A DNA stretch of 8,394 nucleotides from DATGKD01 sp035294855 (GTDB lineage Bacteria; Actinomycetota; Acidimicrobiia; Acidimicrobiales; UBA8190), in NCBI GenBank assembly GCA_035294855.1, contig DATGKD010000142.1:1-8394 (forward strand), given 5' to 3'. The position numbers and the translations under genes are program-made. The notes beneath the pieces were generated by a model. The model was not told the DNA's origin. It saw nothing but the letters and a program-made list of their open reading frames with translations, and made no database searches. Shown here one piece after another: positions 5,171 through 8,394 of the stretch (position 1 is its first letter; each line of letters opens with the position of its first letter).

Positions 5171-6238
5171 ATGTCCGAGGCATCCGGCACGACCACGCCG
5201 ATCCTGGTGGGAGTGCTCTACGACTATCCCCAGATCGATCGGGGGGCATTGTTCGAGACGGCGGTGCGCATCGGCGTGGACGAGGTGGCCGCCACCGGCC
5301 GGCTGGATCGACCGGTCGAGCTCGTCACCGGCCACGCCCAGGGGCTCCCCGCCGGGAGTGAGCACGACGTCCAGCGGACCTTCGCCCAGCTCGAACAGGC
5401 AGGCGTGCTCCTCGTCCTCGGCCCGTCGATCAGCGACAACGGGCTCATCGTCGCCCCGCTCGCCGACGCCGCGGGCCTGCCGTGCATCAACTACACCGGT
5501 GGCGAACGCACGCGCAGCGACTTCGTGTACCACTACCAGGTGGGCTCCCTGGACGAAGAACCGGTCGTGCTCGTCCGCCATCTGGCGCGCACCGGCCGCC
5601 GCAGCGTGGCGCTCGCGCACGACCACTCGGCCGTCGGCCGCGGCTACGCCGAGAGCTTCGCCGCGGCATGCGACGTGTTCGGGGTCGAGCTCACCGCCGC
5701 GGTGGCCGTGTCCCCGCTGGCGGAGGACCTGTCCGGCGAGATCCGACGCCTGCGCTCGGGCGAGCCGGCGTCGCTCGCCTACCTCGGCCTCGGCGTGGCC
5801 GCCCGCGCCCTCGCCCTCGCCGTCGAGGACGACAAGTGGGACGTGCCGGTGGTGGCCAACTCGGCGCTCATGTTCGGCTACCAGCGCCGCGACTGGCGAG
5901 CCGGCTGGGAGGGCTGGGTGTACGTGGACACCGTGGCCGACGACAACCGGTCCCGGGCACACCTGCGCGAGCGCGACGCGCGCTCCGCGGCGGGGCCCAT
6001 CGGCGTGGCCGCCTACGACATGGGGCGGCTGGTGGCCGAGGCATGCGCCCGCGCCGCTCACCTCACCCGCGCCGGGATCAAAGAGGCGCTCGAGCGGGTC
6101 AAGATGCTCGACGCCTCGAGCGGCTTGGACGGCACCACCATGGGTTTCGGCCGCTACGACCACGGCGCCCTGAAGGGCCGCTACCTCGTGCTGCGCCGGT
6201 GGGAGAACGGCAAGACGGTGCAGGTGGCCGACCAATGA
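5171..6238 (+). CDS. Cytoplasmic periplasmic-binding-protein fold (Peripla_BP_6 / Leu-Ile-Val-binding-like)
   Basis: A 355-residue type I periplasmic binding protein fold, similar to the binding subunits of branched-chain amino-acid ABC transporters. Seen: N-terminal strand ILVGVLYDYPQ (11-21), VLLVLGPSISDN at the first lobe hinge, LPCINYTGG, RRSVALAHDHSAVGRGYAESF opening the second lobe, and IGVAAYDMGRLVAEA near the C-terminus. It has no signal peptide, lipobox or transmembrane segment: residues 1-10 are MSEASGTTTP, and the in-frame sequence upstream offers no start that would add one. It therefore probably stays in the cytoplasm. No permease or ATPase gene lies in the window. Known: cytoplasmic members of this fold act as ligand sensors (AmiC type). 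Inferred: a sensor or carrier for the pathway substrate or acyl-CoA. GAGGAG (5161-5166) lies 4 nt before the ATG. Stop is 30 nt before the next gene. Confidence 0.8.
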   Translation: MSEASGTTTPILVGVLYDYPQIDRGALFETAVRIGVDEVAATGRLDRPVELVTGHAQGLPAGSEHDVQRTFAQLEQAGVLLVLGPSISDNGLIVAPLADAAGLPCINYTGGERTRSDFVYHYQVGSLDEEPVVLVRHLARTGRRSVALAHDHSAVGRGYAESFAAACDVFGVELTAAVAVSPLAEDLSGEIRRLRSGEPASLAYLGLGVAARALALAVEDDKWDVPVVANSALMFGYQRRDWRAGWEGWVYVDTVADDNRSRAHLRERDARSAAGPIGVAAYDMGRLVAEACARAAHLTRAGIKEALERVKMLDASSGLDGTTMGFGRYDHGALKGRYLVLRRWENGKTVQVADQ

Positions 6239-6268
6239 GACGACGATGAGACCCGGCGGAGACCGACG

Positions 6269-7066
6269 ATGACCGACGCCCCCCGGCGTTTTCGCGCCCT
6301 GCACCGCGAAGGCTGCTTCGTGATGCCCAACCCCTACGACGTCGGCTCGACGCGCATTCTCACCGGTCTGGGATTCCCCGCCCTCGCCACCACGAGCGGA
6401 GGCTTCGCGGCCACCTTGGGGCGCGCCGACATGACGGCGGACCGCGACACGGTGGTGGACCATGTCGCCGCCGTGGTGGCCGCGACGAACCTGCCCGTGA
6501 ACGTCGACTCCGAACGGTGCTTCGCGGACTCCCCCGAAGGCGTCGCCGAGACGGTGCGCATCCTGGCGGCGATCGGAGCGGCCGGATGTTCGATCGAGGA
6601 CTGGAACCCGTCCACCGGCGAAATCGACCCGCTCGACGTCTCGGTCGAGCGCGTCCGGGCCGCAGCGAGCGCGGCATCGGAATCGGGCATCGTGCTCACG
6701 GCCCGATGCGAGGCCATCTTGCGAAGAGCCGGCGGCCTCGACATGACCATCGAGCGCCTGCTGGCGTTCCGCGAGGCGGGTGCAGAGGTCCTCTACGCAC
6801 CGGCGCTCGCCGACCTGGGCGACATCCGCCGCCTGGTCGCAGAGGTCGGCACACCGGTGAACGTCCTGCTCATGCCGGGAGGCCCGGGGGTCGCGGACCT
6901 GGCCGAAGCGGGAGTGCGACGGGTGTCGACCGGGAGCCGACTGGCCTTCGTCGCCTATGGTGCGCTCGCCGACTCGGCGGTATCGCTGTTGCAGGCCGGC
7001 CAGATCGACCCCGGTCTCCCTACGCTCGACCGCGAGCTGGCCAAGCAGGTCTTCGTCCCCGGCTGA
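6269..7066 (+). CDS. Isocitrate lyase / PEP mutase family enzyme (not a true isocitrate lyase)
   Basis: A 265-residue TIM-barrel protein of the ICL/PEP mutase superfamily, about the length of the short PEPM-like branch. Seen: FVMPNPYDVGS (17-27), TTSGGFAATLGR with the Ser43-Gly-Gly ligand loop, PVNVDSE with Asp80 and Glu82 in the Mg-site positions of Asp85/Asp87 of PEP mutase, CSIEDW with Glu110 (Glu114 in PEP mutase), LTARCE with Arg146, and VLYAPAL. Absent: the KKCGH/KRCGH loop of isocitrate and 2-methylisocitrate lyases. The expected Gly after the metal ligands (family ENGYG) is Cys84 here, and Cys147 follows the substrate-binding Arg. Known: the superfamily cleaves or forms C-C or P-C bonds of 2-oxo acids with Mg2+. 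A decarboxylase, lyase or hydrolase acting on a 2-oxo or 2-hydroxy acid fits; the substrate is unknown. GGAG 7 nt upstream supports the start. Confidence 0.85.
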   Translation: MTDAPRRFRALHREGCFVMPNPYDVGSTRILTGLGFPALATTSGGFAATLGRADMTADRDTVVDHVAAVVAATNLPVNVDSERCFADSPEGVAETVRILAAIGAAGCSIEDWNPSTGEIDPLDVSVERVRAAASAASESGIVLTARCEAILRRAGGLDMTIERLLAFREAGAEVLYAPALADLGDIRRLVAEVGTPVNVLLMPGGPGVADLAEAGVRRVSTGSRLAFVAYGALADSAVSLLQAGQIDPGLPTLDRELAKQVFVPG

Positions 7067-7084
7067 AACGCCGGTTCTCATCTC

Positions 7085-7091
7085 GAGGAGG
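7085..7091 (+). promoter_or_regulatory. Ribosome binding site GAGGAGG
   Basis: A full-length Shine-Dalgarno sequence 11 nt before the ATG at 7103. An ATG at 7092 is closer but lies in another frame, so 7103 is the start despite the long spacing. Confidence 0.6.
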
Positions 7092-7102
7092 ATGGTGGCG
7101 CC

Positions 7103-7528
7103 ATGTCCGTCACAGACGACAACCGCGAGCTGATCGAAGGGTTCTGGCGCGACCTCTACGCGCAGGACTTTCCGTCGCTCGTCGCCCGGTTCGACCCCAA
7201 GGGCCAGTACACCGACGTCGTGACCCCGGACGACGACGTCGCCACGGGGCCCGAGGAGATCACCGCCCGGCTCACCCTGGCCTTCGGGAAGCTCGCGGGC
7301 CTGCGCGACGAACGTCTGCACCTGGCCGTCGCCGACGACGCCGTCATGACCGAGCACATCGAGCACTGGCAATGGCCGACGGGCGAATCGATGGCGCTGC
7401 GGGTGGCGTCCGTGCACGAGATCCGTGACGGCAAGATCACCATGTGGCGGGACTACTGGGACATGAACGTGCTCACCAATGCCGCCCCCCAGTGGTGGTT
7501 CGAGCACGTCATGCAGGGCTGGAAGTAG
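7103..7528 (+). CDS. Limonene-1,2-epoxide hydrolase-like / SnoaL-like (NTF2 fold) protein
   Basis: A 141-residue cone-shaped alpha+beta barrel protein, near the length of limonene-epoxide hydrolase (149 in Rhodococcus). Seen: helical start NRELIEGFWRDLYAQDF, Tyr36-x-Asp38 in place of the Tyr53-x-Asn55 water-holding pair, VMTEHIEHWQW with His85-x-Glu87 where the hydrolase has Arg99-x-Asp101, and the strongly conserved end IRDGKITMWRDYWD with Asp117 matching catalytic Asp132. So the Asp-Arg-Asp triad is kept only in part. Known: the family hydrates epoxides by general acid/base catalysis; relatives include ketosteroid-isomerase-like and SnoaL cyclases. Inferred: hydratase, isomerase or binding role on the pathway substrate, the bulky C-terminal NAAPQWWFEHV perhaps closing the pocket. 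It is followed 32 nt later by the globin gene, so probably co-transcribed. Fold call good, activity uncertain. Confidence 0.78.
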   Translation: MSVTDDNRELIEGFWRDLYAQDFPSLVARFDPKGQYTDVVTPDDDVATGPEEITARLTLAFGKLAGLRDERLHLAVADDAVMTEHIEHWQWPTGESMALRVASVHEIRDGKITMWRDYWDMNVLTNAAPQWWFEHVMQGWK

Positions 7529-7560
7529 CCGAACCCGCCCGCGGGTCCGAGCCCGGGACG

Positions 7561-8040
7561 GTGACGACCGTCTACGAGGCGGCCGGCGGAGACGCCGGGC
7601 TGCTCCGCCTGGCAGCCGCCTGGCACGCCCGGGTGATGGCCGACGACATCGTGAGCCACGCCTTCAGTCACGGCTTCCACCCTGAGCACACCGAGCGGCT
7701 CGCCGCGTACTGGGCGGAGGCGCTCGGCGGCCCGGCGAAGTACACCGAGCAGTACGGGGACGAGACCGCGGTCGTGCGCATGCACAGCGGCAACGGTCCC
7801 CACGAGGAGATGGACCGCCGGGCGATCGCGTGCTTCGACGCTGCGCTCGAGGACGCCCGGCTCATCGGGGACGAACGACTCCGCCAGGTCCTCCACGATT
7901 ACTTCGCCTGGGCGACGACCACCACCATGGCCCGGTACCCCCACTCCAGGGACGACGTACCGGACGGTCTGGCGATACCGCACTGGTCGTGGGAGGGACT
8001 CGTCGGCGAGACCGCGGCCCCGCCGCCGGCTGATACCTGA
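7561..8040 (+). CDS. Group II-like truncated globin with altered haem pocket
   Basis: A 159-residue protein resembling group II truncated haemoglobins, with a longer C-terminal tail than the usual 120-130 residues. Seen: VYEAAGG at the start of helix A, AYWAEALGGPAKYTE in the helix E region (family QYWGGP.. motif), and VVRMHSG with His75 as the likely proximal F8 haem ligand. Tyr B10 of the family aligns with His22 (AWHARV), and the near-invariant Trp G8 aligns with Ala88 (RRAIACF). The tail holds ATTTTMARY, DVPDGL and IPHWSWEGL, which I recall as characteristic of an actinobacterial subfamily. Known: truncated globins bind O2, NO or peroxide. Inferred: O2/redox protein serving oxygenases of the cluster, or a ligand sensor. 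GTG at 7561 is the start because the frame upstream runs inside the preceding gene and offers no better one; its ribosome site is weak. Last gene of the unit. Confidence 0.75.
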   Translation: MTTVYEAAGGDAGLLRLAAAWHARVMADDIVSHAFSHGFHPEHTERLAAYWAEALGGPAKYTEQYGDETAVVRMHSGNGPHEEMDRRAIACFDAALEDARLIGDERLRQVLHDYFAWATTTTMARYPHSRDDVPDGLAIPHWSWEGLVGETAAPPPADT

Positions 8041-8061
8041 CCGGGCACGTCCGGCCCGGTC
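8039..8061 (+). terminator. Hairpin directly at the globin stop codon
   Basis: GACCGGGC (8039-8046) pairs perfectly with GCCCGGTC (8054-8061) around a 7-nt loop; the stem includes the last two bases of the TGA stop. It is the first of two GC hairpins in the convergent gap 8041-8182. No U-tract follows. Confidence 0.5.
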
Positions 8062-8093
8062 CCCATCGATGCTCGGTGACTCGGCCACCGGGC

Positions 8094-8110
8094 GGGCCGC
8101 CGAGCGGCCC
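8094..8110. terminator. Second hairpin in the convergent intergenic region
   Basis: GGGCCGC (8094-8100) pairs perfectly with GCGGCCC (8104-8110) around the loop CGA. It lies between two converging genes and could stop transcription from either side. The remainder of 8041-8182 shows no gene. Confidence 0.45.
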
Positions 8111-8182
8111 AGCCGCACATGTCGCGTGCGTCACCCCGTCAAGGGCACGAGCTGGGTGTGGTCGAAATCCCGAGGCATTTCG

Positions 8183-8394
8183 CTACGGGCCCTTCGCCAA
8201 CCACAGCTGGAACACGCGGGGATGACCGATGAGGGTCGTGGAGTCGTCGGTGAACTGCCTCAGGCTGTTCAGAGCGGCGGCCACCTCGTCTGAGGTCGCT
8301 ACACCCTCTGAAATGATGGCCTCGGCTGTCGCATCCAGCGTCGACCATGCCAGCTCCTTGCTCTCACCTCCGATCGAGACCGACTGCACGAGTG
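8183..8394 (-). CDS. C-terminal part of a probable SAM-dependent methyltransferase (partial)
   Basis: A minus-strand frame enters from the right edge and ends with TAG at 8183-8185; about 70 codons are visible and the frame is open to the edge. The end reads as a helix (LDATAEAIISEGVATSDEV), then FTDDSTTLIGHPRVFQLWL. That resembles the last helix and strand of class I methyltransferases of the ubiE/type-11 kind, where a ...TL...PRxxQVW pattern is common. The SAM-binding motifs lie outside the window, so the call rests on this tail alone. It runs convergent to the cluster and is probably not part of it. GTG codons within the segment exist, but the continuing frame makes an internal start unlikely. 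Confidence 0.5.
   Translation of the reverse strand, partial: LVQSVSIGGESKELAWSTLDATAEAIISEGVATSDEVAAALNSLRQFTDDSTTLIGHPRVFQLWLAKGP

Noticed and set aside
6269..7066. Isocitrate lyase or 2-methylisocitrate lyase as the specific function
   Set aside because: The KKCGH/KRCGH catalytic loop is missing and the length fits the PEPM-like branch, so a glyoxylate or methylcitrate cycle role is not supported.
6517..7428. A plus-strand frame of about 300 codons spanning two genes
   Set aside because: It is out of frame with the PEPM-family and epoxide-hydrolase-like genes, and its translation is repetitive Arg/Pro/Gly sequence.
4832..7507. An open frame of 891 codons on the minus strand
   Set aside because: It runs antisense to four well-supported genes. 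Such frames arise in very GC-rich DNA from third-position bias. Its translation is rich in Arg, Gly, His and Val with no recognisable domain.
8069..8293. Plus-strand frame of 74 codons near the right end
   Set aside because: It overlaps the convergent methyltransferase-like tail, crosses a hairpin and shows no family motif or ribosome site.

Overview
The window is very GC-rich DNA, almost fully coding. Gene overlaps are tight (GTGA stop/start fusions), several starts are GTG, and one protein belongs to an F420-dependent family. Together these point to a high-GC actinobacterium, perhaps of the Mycobacteriales/Pseudonocardiales or Acidimicrobiia type; I cannot place it closer. Nothing suggests a phage, plasmid, IS element, CRISPR array, tRNA or rRNA.

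Layout. The plus strand carries nine complete genes plus the last codons of an upstream gene. (1) A thiolase-superfamily protein overlaps a DUF35 zinc-ribbon/OB-fold partner (19-1655). (2) An F420-dependent LLM-class oxidoreductase stands alone with its own ribosome binding site (1778-2740). (3) A ferritin-like di-iron protein is followed by a second DUF35 protein and a second thiolase (2880-5105), so this pair has the opposite gene order to the first. (4) A last block holds a substrate-binding-protein fold without signal peptide, an isocitrate lyase/PEP mutase family enzyme, a limonene-epoxide-hydrolase-like protein and a truncated globin (5171-8040). A convergent minus-strand gene, probably a methyltransferase, enters from the right edge (8183-8394). 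GC-rich hairpins without U-tracts sit at the block boundaries.

How the genes may work together (inference). Thiolase/DUF35 pairs are known from acyl-CoA catabolism; in steroid side-chain degradation the Ltp2 aldolase needs the DUF35 domain of ChsH2. Two such pairs beside an F420 reductase, an epoxide-hydrolase fold, a C-C lyase family enzyme, a di-iron protein and a globin look like an accessory catabolic cluster for a hydrophobic, steroid- or terpenoid-like or branched substrate. The substrate is not visible from the sequence. Many of the proteins depart from the textbook catalytic residues of their families: thiolase 1 has no nucleophilic Cys, thiolase 2 has Glu in place of the GHP His, the epoxide hydrolase has H-x-E for R-x-D, the globin lacks Tyr B10 and Trp G8, the ferritin-like protein has ExxD for ExxH, and the lyase-family enzyme lacks the KKCGH-type loop. 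That consistent deviation is the most interesting property of the window.
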